A stretch of DNA of 6,420 nt from Calditrichia bacterium (GCA_030430345.1 JAUIFT010000173.1:1-6420); one strand, 5' to 3'; positions 1 to 6,316 are shown, numbered from the stretch's first letter. Program-made: numbers and translations. Notes: generated by a model from the sequence alone, not told the origin.

Positions 1-1
1 T

Positions 2-1129
2 ATCGCCCACGATTTCAACAATATACTTGCCGCAATCATTGGCTACAGCGAAGTAACGCTGAACATGCTCCCGGAAGCTGGCGTTTCCTATGCCAATCTA
101 AAACAGATTTACACTGCCGCCCAGCGCGGGAAAAGCATGGTGCAGCAGATCCTGACTTTTAGCCATCAAAACGAGCATGAAATGAAGCCGGTGGAAATTA
201 AGTCGCTGATAAAAGAAGCCCTTAAATTGATCCGGGCAACCATGCCGATGACGATAAAAGTGCGCCGCCATATTGATGAGGCCAGCGGAGTGGTACTTGC
301 CGATCCGGCACAAATCCACCAGATTTTAATGAATTTGTGTATCAATGCCTATTATGCCATGCAGGAACATAGTGGCGAGCTGGATGTCTACCTGGCGCCG
401 GCGGAAATTGATGAGCAGATGTCGAAAAACATTCCCGATTTGCCAGCAGGAAAATATGTGCGCTTGGCGGTGAAGGATAATGGGCCGGGGATTCCTGCCG
501 ACGTCATCAATCGAATATTTGATCCATTTTTTACAACCAAACCAGCCGGGGAAGGCACCGGGATGGGATTGGCCGTGGTGCACGGGATTGTTAAAGCACA
601 CAATGGCGCAATTACCGTGAAAAGCAAACCGGGAGAAGGGGCGCTCTTTGAAATTTATTTACCGCATTGCCAGGCCGCCGAAACGGCGATTTCCACCCAG
701 CCGGAAATGCCGGTAATGGCGAAAATTCCTAAAGGCGCGGAACGAGTGCTGCTGGTTGATGACGAAGCGCCGCTGATTCAAGTGGGGGAGCAAATTTTGG
801 GGCAATTGGGATACGAGGTAACCACTTGCGGGAAAAGCACCGAGGCCCTGGCGCTCTTTTCCCAAAATCCGCATGATTATGACCTGGTTGTTTCCGACCA
901 CGCCATGCCGGACATGACCGGGGTAGAAATGGCAAAGGAGATGAAGCAGATACGGCCGGATCTGCCGATTATTATTATGAGTGGATTTGGCGACGTGCCT
1001 ACCCAGGAAAAAGCCCGGGAAATCGGGGTGAATGAATTTCTCAGTAAACCGGTTTTTTCAAAAGAGCTGGGAGAAGCCATTCGACGGGTGTTAGTGAAAG
1101 AAGATAGTAAGAAAAATGTTACTGCTTAG
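2..1129 (+). CDS. hybrid sensor histidine kinase with C-terminal receiver domain (5' partial)
   Basis: This is the C-terminal part of a two-component sensor kinase. The reading frame is open from base 2, so the start and any sensor or PAS region lie outside the window. The first visible residues, AHDFNNILAAIIGYSE, are the HisKA phospho-acceptor box, with the histidine codon at 8-10. The HATPase_c domain follows: an N-box (LMNLCINA, Asn codon 344-346), a G1 box (KDNGPGIP, Asp codon 476-478), an F box (IFDPFFTT) and a G2 box (GTGMGLAVVHGI). After a short linker, a receiver domain runs from about 743 to 1105. It has the acidic pair at 758-763, the phospho-acceptor Asp at 896-898 (VVSDHAMPDMTG), a Ser at 980-982 and the conserved Lys at 1046-1048 (LSKPV). 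All key residues are present, so it should autophosphorylate and pass phosphate to its own receiver. The signal and the downstream partner are not visible. It converges on waaA. The family call is near certain; the role is unknown. Confidence 0.95.
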   Translation: MAHDFNNILAAIIGYSEVTLNMLPEAGVSYANLKQIYTAAQRGKSMVQQILTFSHQNEHEMKPVEIKSLIKEALKLIRATMPMTIKVRRHIDEASGVVLADPAQIHQILMNLCINAYYAMQEHSGELDVYLAPAEIDEQMSKNIPDLPAGKYVRLAVKDNGPGIPADVINRIFDPFFTTKPAGEGTGMGLAVVHGIVKAHNGAITVKSKPGEGALFEIYLPHCQAAETAISTQPEMPVMAKIPKGAERVLLVDDEAPLIQVGEQILGQLGYEVTTCGKSTEALALFSQNPHDYDLVVSDHAMPDMTGVEMAKEMKQIRPDLPIIIMSGFGDVPTQEKAREIGVNEFLSKPVFSKELGEAIRRVLVKEDSKKNVTA

Positions 1130-1132
1130 CAG

Positions 1133-1193
1133 ATTAGCAAATGGGCAAATGGGCAATTTTGAACGTTTTTTGCCCATTTGTCCATTTGTTAAT
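1133..1193. repeat. 8-bp-phased inverted repeat (copy 1), long hairpin between convergent genes
   Basis: Three head-to-tail octamers (ATTAGCAA, ATGGGCAA, ATGGGCAA; 1133-1156) are followed by a 13-base T-rich spacer (1157-1169) and three octamers in the opposite orientation (TTGCCCAT, TTGTCCAT, TTGTTAAT; 1170-1193). The arms pair over 24 bp, with two G-U wobbles and no other mismatch. It begins 3 bases after the kinase stop. Its right end covers the waaA stop codon (1189-1191). It probably folds as a bidirectional transcription barrier between the convergent genes. There is no clean T-tract after the stem on either strand, so it is not a textbook intrinsic terminator. A related copy lies at 3157-3207. 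Confidence 0.85.
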
Positions 1194-2466
1194 TTATAAG
1201 AATCGCATCAATCATCCGCTCCGTAGCCCCACTATTGGTATTGACAATCTGCCGCGCGCTGTCCCCCATCTTGGCGCGATATTCCGGGAGAGTAAACATC
1301 TTGTTTAACTGCGCGAAGATATCCGCATCGGAGCGCACTACTTTCGCTGCCCCATTCCGTAACAAGAGCTGCGCCTCGCTGGAATTCTCATTTACCGGAC
1401 CGAAAAGCACCGGAATGCCATAGGCGGCCGGCTCCAGCACATTATGCACATTCTGCCTGAATCCTCCCCCGACAAAAGCGGCGTCCGCCAGCGAATATAA
1501 ATTGGCGAGCATACCGACACTATCTATCACCAGCACCGGCTCCCGATGATACATTGCCAGCTGCGAGTAGAGGCATACTTTTAAGGGCTGCAGCTCCCGC
1601 TTTAACTGCTCAATATGGCGGGTGGTCGGTTCGTGCGGACAAATGATTGCGAGAAAATCCGGGTACTTATCGGCGAGATTTTTGATGGCCGGCAGCAGAT
1701 GATTTTCATCGGCGGGCCAGGTGCTGCCGGCGACAAATACCCGGCGATCCTGCAAAAAGCGCGGCGGAATCAGCACCTTCTTTCGGGATTCTTCGCTGCG
1801 AAAAATGACCTGATCGAACTTGCTGTCCCCGACCAGCAATATATTTTCCGCCGGAGCGAGCTTACGATAATGATCACGATCGCTGTCTGAAATAACTAAA
1901 ATAAGGTCCATTGCTTCATATATCGATTGCTGAAACCAGCGCACCAGGGGATTCAGGCGTCCGCTGGAACGGTAGATGGTGCCGTTAATCAACACGCGGG
2001 GAATGCCCATCGCCGCCGCCGTCCAAACCTGATTCGGCCAGGCATCATACTTGGCGATAATTAATGCAGCGGGGTTAACCAGTTTATAAAAACGCTTTAC
2101 GCTGAGCTTCCAATCGAATGGGGCATAGATGAATAAATCCACCCCGGGAAACTGGCGCACATGCTCGTAGCCGGAAGGAGAAAAGAACATCACGATCAAT
2201 TTACTGGCGGGGCGGCGCTCTTTTAAACTGCGGATAAATGGCTTGATATGCTCGAATTCGCCCATTGAGGCGCAGTGAAGCAGGTAGATGTCCGGTTGTT
2301 CGGCAGGCAATGTTTTCAGGAAACCGGCGGTTTGACGAAAAGTGCGATAGCGCCCGATAATGCCCCGCCGCGCTTTTGCATTGACCAGCCCGTAAAGATG
2401 GTAAAAAATAAACAGCAGCGGGAAAATAATCAGGTTGTAAAGTCCATCCAGTATGTATCGACCCAT
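1189..2466 (-). CDS. waaA: 3-deoxy-D-manno-octulosonic acid (Kdo) transferase
   Basis: The enzyme transfers Kdo from CMP-Kdo to the lipid A precursor at the cytoplasmic face of the inner membrane, the first step of LPS core assembly. With the ATG at 2466 the protein has 425 residues, close to the family norm. A hydrophobic anchor comes first (about residues 8-25, LYNLIIFPLLFIFYHLYGL), then the N-terminal glycosyltransferase-30 domain with HCASMGEFEH (Glu70 at the position of the family's catalytic base). The C-terminal GT-B domain has VAGSTWPADE, PHEPTTRHIE and FVGGGFRQNVHNVLEPAAYG, matching the CMP-Kdo-binding half. The frame extends 22 codons upstream to a GTG at 2532. That extension is basic, lies before the usual family start and has no Shine-Dalgarno site next to its GTG. 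The ATG at 2466 also lacks a strong one. The stop codon lies inside the hairpin repeat. The number of Kdo residues added cannot be read from sequence. The gene is divergent from the gluconokinase and has no LPS neighbours here. Confidence 0.93.
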   Translation of the reverse strand: MGRYILDGLYNLIIFPLLFIFYHLYGLVNAKARRGIIGRYRTFRQTAGFLKTLPAEQPDIYLLHCASMGEFEHIKPFIRSLKERRPASKLIVMFFSPSGYEHVRQFPGVDLFIYAPFDWKLSVKRFYKLVNPAALIIAKYDAWPNQVWTAAAMGIPRVLINGTIYRSSGRLNPLVRWFQQSIYEAMDLILVISDSDRDHYRKLAPAENILLVGDSKFDQVIFRSEESRKKVLIPPRFLQDRRVFVAGSTWPADENHLLPAIKNLADKYPDFLAIICPHEPTTRHIEQLKRELQPLKVCLYSQLAMYHREPVLVIDSVGMLANLYSLADAAFVGGGFRQNVHNVLEPAAYGIPVLFGPVNENSSEAQLLLRNGAAKVVRSDADIFAQLNKMFTLPEYRAKMGDSARQIVNTNSGATERMIDAILIN

Positions 2467-2533
2467 CAGGATTCTGTCCGTTCGCTTAAGTTTCGCCCCG
2501 ACTTCCTTCTTGAAAAACCTAAAATAGCACACG

Positions 2534-2561
2534 GATAATTGATAAAAAAACGATAATTGAT
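2534..2561. repeat. 10-bp direct repeat in the divergent intergenic region
   Basis: GATAATTGAT occurs at 2534-2543 and again at 2552-2561, an 18-bp period separated by an A-rich spacer. It lies between the divergent waaA and gluconokinase genes, where both promoters should be, so it could be a tandem binding site for a regulator. The surrounding 2467-2663 region is AT-rich. I see only weak promoter-like hexamers in it (for example TTTAAT at 2601-2606 on the + strand and CATAAT on the - strand), none with a convincing -35. The function is a guess. Confidence 0.4.
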
Positions 2562-2663
2562 TATGACCGGGATCGAATATTGTTTATTTCTCTTTTCAGC
2601 TTTAATTTTTGGGCGCTCCGGTGATTTGTAAAAAATTGAAAAAAGAGAGAAAAGCGAGCGACA

Positions 2664-3143
2664 ATGGTTATTGTTTTAATGGGCGTATCCGGCTGTGGGA
2701 AAACCACAATCGGGAAGCAGCTTTCCCGGCAAACCGGTTTTCCTTTTTTTGAAGGAGACGCGTATCATTCCCCTGAGAACGTTGAAAAAATGAGCAGCGG
2801 AATACCCTTGACGGATGAAGACCGCATTCCCTGGATTGCCGCCCTCACTGCAGCGGTCAATGCTGATGAAGCGCCATCCAAAATTATTGCCTGTTCCGCG
2901 TTAACCGTTTTTATCCGAAACTTGATTGTTGAAAAGCTGGCAGAACCCTGCCGCTTTTTTCATCTGGAAGGTGATTTTAAGCTGATTGAAGGTCGAATGA
3001 GCAGCCGGGAAGGGCATTATATGAAATCCGGTATGCTGGCCAGTCAGTTTGCTGCCCTGGAGACGCCGGCCAATGTCGTGACCATCGATATTCGACGCTC
3101 TCCGGAAAAAATCTGCGAAGATATTCTGAAAAATTTAACCTAA
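2664..3143 (+). CDS. gntK: gluconokinase (GntK family)
   Basis: The family phosphorylates D-gluconate with ATP to 6-phosphogluconate in the cytoplasm, feeding the pentose phosphate or Entner-Doudoroff route. The 159-residue length is close to the usual 160-180. The N-terminal P-loop is GVSGCGKTT (residues 7-15). The family blocks FFEGDAYHSPENVEKMSSG (28-46) and PLTDEDRIPWI (48-58) follow, then ACSAL (about 76-80) and REGHYMKSGMLASQFAALE (about 114-132). One block departs from the family pattern: after CSAL the usual K..YRD becomes TVFIRN, which may affect the sugar site. The start has only a weak purine-rich region upstream (GAGAG around 2645), but the P-loop position fixes this ATG. No gluconate transporter, edd/eda or gntR gene is present here. 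The kinase family is secure. Gluconate as substrate is likely but unproven; a related small sugar-acid or shikimate-type kinase is the alternative. Confidence 0.88.
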   Translation: MVIVLMGVSGCGKTTIGKQLSRQTGFPFFEGDAYHSPENVEKMSSGIPLTDEDRIPWIAALTAAVNADEAPSKIIACSALTVFIRNLIVEKLAEPCRFFHLEGDFKLIEGRMSSREGHYMKSGMLASQFAALETPANVVTIDIRRSPEKICEDILKNLT

Positions 3144-3156
3144 AAAATGGGTGGTG

Positions 3157-3207
3157 AATGGGCAAATATGCAAATAGGCAAGTTTGCATATTTGCCCATT
3201 TGCATAT
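3157..3207. repeat. 8-bp-phased inverted repeat (copy 2), probable bidirectional terminator
   Basis: Left octamers are ATGGGCAA, ATATGCAA and ATAGGCAA (3158-3181). Right octamers in opposite orientation are TTGCATAT, TTGCCCAT and TTGCATAT (3184-3207). Bases 3157-3174 pair with 3183-3200 as a perfect 18-bp stem with an 8-base loop. A second pairing register, shifted by one octamer, is possible using the outermost right unit. It sits in the 78-bp gap between the convergent gluconokinase (stop at 3141-3143) and the ABC permease (stop at 3222-3224). T-rich sequence follows in both directions: TTTACTTTTT on the + strand, and six T's at 3142-3147 read on the - strand. Bidirectional termination is therefore plausible. 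Confidence 0.85.
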
Positions 3208-3221
3208 TTACTTTTTACTGC

Positions 3222-4721
3222 TTACTTATTCTGCAAGGTATCCATCAGGGTGCGCAAAGAAGCTTTTTGGGAATACATAATACTGGCGATCCGGAAAATT
3301 TTCCCTCCGAGCAATGCCGTCAAGACGATAAAAAGCAGCATAATTCCCGCCGAGATGTAATAATCGATCATCGGCGGCTGTGCCAGTGGCGTACGCAGCA
3401 CCATAAAGGTTGGGGTGAGTACCGGAATAAACGATAGGAAGCGGATCAGCGCAGAGTTCGGTGCCAATAATACCAATACAATCAGCGCGAGGGGAATGAC
3501 TGAAATGATTCGCACGGTGAGCCCCAGTTGATGGGCATCCTGGTAATCGGCAGATAGCGATCCCACCGCAACAAAAATTGATGCAAAAAAAAGATAGCCT
3601 AAAAAGTAATAGAGAATATAGAGTCCGGCATTGTTCAGGTTGAGGAAGCCGATATCTTCAGCAGGAATGATATTCGCGGCCATCAGCAGAAAAGTAATAA
3701 ACATCCAGATGAGAATCTGGAAAAGGCCAAGCATGCCAAGGCCGAACATTTTTCCCCCGATTAACTGGAAGGTGTTTACGGAAGATACCAGTATCTCAAG
3801 GATGCGTGACGATTTTTCGCTGACGATGGAAGTGAACAGGAAACCGCTGTTTGAGATGATACTGACAAAAAGCAGCAATACTGCCACAACCGGCGCGATG
3901 TAGGTAATCAAAAATTTGAATTCCCGCTTGTTCCCGCCTTCGATAAGCAATTGCTGGATCACTAACGGTTGCAACATCTCCTGAATTTTTGTAACGGTAA
4001 TTTCTTCCTGGCGCATTCTTTCTTCTACAAGCATCACTTGCAGGGCTTGCTTGAGGGGTTGAATATGCAGGAAGTTCACTGGTTGAAGCGAATGAAATTC
4101 CACGATGCCTCTTTCGAAGGTGCGGGCATCGAGCAGCAGATAGCCGGAAATGCGTTTGACGCGCAGCAGACTATCGGCTTTGTTCATTACCGCTTTTTCT
4201 ACCAGGGAATCGAGGTTGGTTTGCATGCGGTTATAGTCGATTTCCGCACGATCCAGCTGTTCGCGCGTGCTGATCATTTCTTCATAAGATTCGCTTAACA
4301 GCCGGGTTTTCGTGCGGGAATTCGGCCGCTGAAAATGATACTTCCGGCGCTCCTTCACTTTGTTGTAAGCTTCGTCCAGACTGTCGAGGCTTTCCCGGGT
4401 CGAGATAAGATTGATGATGTCCCGGCGCATCCGGGCGGAGGTATCCGGAAGGATTGGCTCCAGGAGGATACGCGGTTGCATATCATCCTCTGCCAATGCC
4501 GACGAGAGGCGTTCTGCCAATAGCTGACTATAGGAGGTCGTATCCACTTCCACACAGCCGATCACCTGATCCTGAGTCAGGCGGGTGTTCTCATAATAGA
4601 AAGAGGGAATGAGAATAAATGCCGTAAAGATCAGCGGCGAAAGAAAAGTTGCCAGCAGAAAGCTACGCGACTTCAGATAGCACATAAATTCCCAGGCTGC
4701 AATCACAAAAAATCGAATCAT
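3222..4721 (-). CDS. ABC-2 type (NatB-like) transporter permease
   Basis: This is the membrane subunit of an ABC exporter, 499 residues, probably acting as a dimer in the inner membrane. One membrane segment lies near the N-terminus (about 19-42). A large non-membrane region of about 225 residues follows (43-268), then five or six closely spaced segments (about 270-296, 322-348, 366-388, 402-422, 454-474, possibly also 426-444). The stretch SEKSSRILEILVSSVNTFQL (301-320) matches the conserved E(K)xxRxLEIL cytoplasmic motif of NatB-type permeases. Residues about 101-190 of the soluble region are very rich in charged residues and leucine, and probably form a helical coiled coil, placed outside the cytoplasm by topology. 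The start overlaps the ATPase stop as ATGA (4718-4721). A strong Shine-Dalgarno site lies just upstream, so translation is probably coupled. The gene ends before the hairpin at 3157-3207. The substrate is unknown; sodium ions, lipids, peptides or drugs cannot be told apart. Confidence 0.9.
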   Translation of the reverse strand: MIRFFVIAAWEFMCYLKSRSFLLATFLSPLIFTAFILIPSFYYENTRLTQDQVIGCVEVDTTSYSQLLAERLSSALAEDDMQPRILLEPILPDTSARMRRDIINLISTRESLDSLDEAYNKVKERRKYHFQRPNSRTKTRLLSESYEEMISTREQLDRAEIDYNRMQTNLDSLVEKAVMNKADSLLRVKRISGYLLLDARTFERGIVEFHSLQPVNFLHIQPLKQALQVMLVEERMRQEEITVTKIQEMLQPLVIQQLLIEGGNKREFKFLITYIAPVVAVLLLFVSIISNSGFLFTSIVSEKSSRILEILVSSVNTFQLIGGKMFGLGMLGLFQILIWMFITFLLMAANIIPAEDIGFLNLNNAGLYILYYFLGYLFFASIFVAVGSLSADYQDAHQLGLTVRIISVIPLALIVLVLLAPNSALIRFLSFIPVLTPTFMVLRTPLAQPPMIDYYISAGIMLLFIVLTALLGGKIFRIASIMYSQKASLRTLMDTLQNK

Positions 4722-5629
4722 GCCTTTCCTTTCCGGCTTTTCGGGGCGGTGATATCAGCATAGATGTCCTGCAGATTCGGGCGGTGAATTTCCAGTTTCT
4801 TGACATCGACGGCACGAATGACGCTATCGAGCACCTTTTGCGGGGAATGTTTACCATCGACATAGAGCCGCACGCCCTGGTGATTTTGAGTGATCTTCTT
4901 TACCCCGAAAATATCCTGCAAGGCCTGGAGATCATCCGCGGTCTCCAGATAAATCATATGCTCCCGAAATTTTTCGCGGATATTGCTAAGCGTATCCTGA
5001 ATGACCATACGGCCTTCATTTAGCATCAGAATTTCGTCGCAAACTGCTTCTGCTTCATTCATCTCTTCAGTGGCGAGAATAATCGTTTTACCCTCTTCTT
5101 TCAAATGAAGCACCAATTTGCGTATTAAGGCCTGATTGCCGGTATCCATTTTATGAAAAGGCTCATCAAGAATTAGCAGGTCGGGGTTGTGAATAATCGC
5201 GGTCATTAGCTGCACCTTTTGCCGTATTTCTTCGGAAAGGTGGAGCACTGGAGTGTCCATCTGCTCGATAATATTGAAGCGATCCATTAAACGGACAGCT
5301 TCTACCTGCGCTTTTTTACGGGAAAACCGCTTCAGGCGGGCAAAGTGAACCAGCACCTGATTGACGGTGTATTCACTGTAAAGGCCACGCTCTTCCGGCA
5401 GGTAGCCAATCGCGTTGCGGATTTTTGCATTTACGGGACGGTCATCATAAAGAATGAGGCCGCTGGTGGGGCGAACGATATCCATTAACATTCGCAGCAA
5501 AGTGGTTTTTCCGGCTTTCTTCGGTCCCAGTATACCTAAAATAAAACCGGCGCGTGCTTCAAAGGAAAGATTGTGAAGAATTGTATTGCCGGAAAACTCT
5601 TTAGAAAGATTGTCGACTTTTAGGTGCAT
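4718..5629 (-). CDS. ABC transporter ATP-binding protein with degenerate catalytic motifs
   Basis: This is the nucleotide-binding subunit, 303 residues, paired with the overlapping permease gene downstream. Visible motifs are Walker A GPKKAGKTT (35-43; GxxxxGKT kept, but KK replaces the usual NG), the family Q-loop region IGYLPEERGLY (74-84) and Walker B LLILDEP (151-157). Three other sites are abnormal. The signature is LSEEIRQK (131-138) where relatives have LSKGMQQK or LSGGQ. The D-loop is HKMD (159-162) instead of SGLD. The switch loop is ATEEM (186-190) where relatives have STHxM, so His becomes Glu188. ATP binding looks possible; normal hydrolysis is doubtful. The C-terminal region (about 222-292, ending PNLQDIY) is the extra domain common in NatA-like ATPases. 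The start overlaps yigZ by 10 bases (5620-5629), with AAGGA at 5633-5637, only 3 bases from the ATG. The frame is intact throughout, which argues against a decaying pseudogene. Confidence 0.9.
   Translation of the reverse strand: MHLKVDNLSKEFSGNTILHNLSFEARAGFILGILGPKKAGKTTLLRMLMDIVRPTSGLILYDDRPVNAKIRNAIGYLPEERGLYSEYTVNQVLVHFARLKRFSRKKAQVEAVRLMDRFNIIEQMDTPVLHLSEEIRQKVQLMTAIIHNPDLLILDEPFHKMDTGNQALIRKLVLHLKEEGKTIILATEEMNEAEAVCDEILMLNEGRMVIQDTLSNIREKFREHMIYLETADDLQALQDIFGVKKITQNHQGVRLYVDGKHSPQKVLDSVIRAVDVKKLEIHRPNLQDIYADITAPKSRKGKA
4727..4731 (-). promoter_or_regulatory. Shine-Dalgarno site of the ABC permease
   Basis: AAGGA, within a longer purine run AAAGGAAAGG, lies 5 bases before the permease ATG and inside the last codons of the ATPase gene. 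Together with the ATGA stop-start overlap it indicates translational coupling and supports the chosen start. Confidence 0.7.
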
Positions 5630-6237
5630 TTTTCCTTCGTTGCTAAAATTTGAATGTTTCCGTCGCCTGCACCAAGCAATGCCTGGGTGAGTGCCTGCTG
5701 GCGGTCGGATGGAATTTTTATGACCGAAGTAATACTGGTATCAAATGTCTGCTCGTCTAATTGTCCCTGGAATTTGCCAACGATGTAATGTATCTGTCGC
5801 GTGAGATTATACGGATATTGCAGCGTTATAAAATGATATCGAACAAATTTTTCCAATTTACATTTTTGAATCGTCTCTTCCGCACATTGTCCGTATGCTC
5901 TCATTAAGCCGCCGGTGCCAAGTTTTACGCCGCCATAATAGCGGGTAACAACAAGAGCAGCTTTAATTAAACTGAATTTGTCGATGCTAAGCAGAATCGG
6001 TTTTCCGGCAGTGCCGGACGGCTCCCCGTCATCTGAATAGCGAAATATTTGTTGATCAATCCGGTAGGCGTAGCAGTTATGGGTCGCATTATAATGCTGC
6101 TGCCGGATCTCATCAAGAAATTGCTCTGCGGCCGATTTTCTTTCCACTGGCGCGATTGCACCGATAAAAAGCGAGCGCTTGATTTTTATTTCATGAACAA
6201 CCGGCGCATTAATAATGAATAGTTGATTCTCAGACAT
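5620..6237 (-). CDS. yigZ: IMPACT/YigZ family protein (UPF0029 with DUF1949-like C-terminus)
   Basis: This is a 205-residue cytoplasmic protein, the usual YigZ length. The N-terminal UPF0029 domain shows RYSDDGEPSGTAGKPIL (66-82) and the family signature VVTRYYGGVKLGTGGLMRAY (96-115). The C-terminal third (about 135-200) matches the expected place of the small ferredoxin-like DUF1949 domain. The biochemical role in bacteria is not settled. The eukaryotic relative IMPACT/YIH1 regulates the eIF2 kinase GCN2, and bacterial members are usually described as possible nucleic-acid or translation-associated proteins. It is the first gene of a - strand operon: its last codons overlap the ABC ATPase start by 10 bases. 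A promoter lies about 50 bp upstream of the ATG. No Shine-Dalgarno site is visible before the ATG at 6237; the region there is A/T-rich. The family call is secure. Confidence 0.95.
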   Translation of the reverse strand: MSENQLFIINAPVVHEIKIKRSLFIGAIAPVERKSAAEQFLDEIRQQHYNATHNCYAYRIDQQIFRYSDDGEPSGTAGKPILLSIDKFSLIKAALVVTRYYGGVKLGTGGLMRAYGQCAEETIQKCKLEKFVRYHFITLQYPYNLTRQIHYIVGKFQGQLDEQTFDTSITSVIKIPSDRQQALTQALLGAGDGNIQILATKEKCT

Positions 6238-6253
6238 AAAATTTTTTCGTTAT

Positions 6254-6282
6254 GTGCCGCGTTTTATTTCGAAAACCAGCAC
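6254..6282 (-). other. small hairpin in the yigZ leader
   Basis: GTGC (6254-6257) pairs with GCAC (6279-6282), and GTTTT (6261-6265) pairs with AAAAC (6272-6276), around a 6-base loop. It would form at the very 5' end of the transcript from the predicted promoter. It may be a simple transcript-stabilising hairpin or chance; the stem is weak. Confidence 0.3.
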
Positions 6283-6287
6283 CGAAA

Positions 6288-6316
6288 AATATACCGATTT
6301 GGGATTTCTTTGTCAA
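6288..6316 (-). promoter_or_regulatory. sigma-70-type promoter of the yigZ-ABC operon
   Basis: Read on the - strand, a perfect -35 box TTGACA (6316-6311) is followed by exactly 17 bases and a -10 box TATATT (6293-6288, 5 of 6 consensus bases). The predicted transcript start is near 6281, giving a leader of about 44 bases before the yigZ ATG. Its position and orientation fit the operon it precedes. Confidence 0.75.

Noticed and set aside
2467..2532. A 22-codon N-terminal extension of waaA starting at a GTG at 2532
   Set aside because: The start at 2466 gives the usual family length and puts the hydrophobic anchor at the N-terminus; no ribosome site precedes the GTG. It cannot be fully excluded.
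1133..3207. The octamer repeats as a CRISPR array
   Set aside because: The units are 8 bp, directly adjacent without spacers and inverted about a loop; no cas gene is present.
1119..3224. The 10-mer TTACTGCTTA at 1119-1128 and 3215-3224, near both hairpins
   Set aside because: It lies on opposite sides of the two repeats in the same orientation, and several chance 10-mer matches are expected in a window of this size.
3631..4555. Open frames of 60-110 codons on both strands within the permease gene
   Set aside because: They overlap a clear family protein, show no domain or ribosome site, and read as antisense or out-of-frame shadows.
4718..5629. The ABC ATPase as a pseudogene
   Set aside because: There is no frameshift or internal stop, and Walker A and B, the Q-loop region and the C-terminal domain are intact, so it is kept as a gene with unusual motifs.
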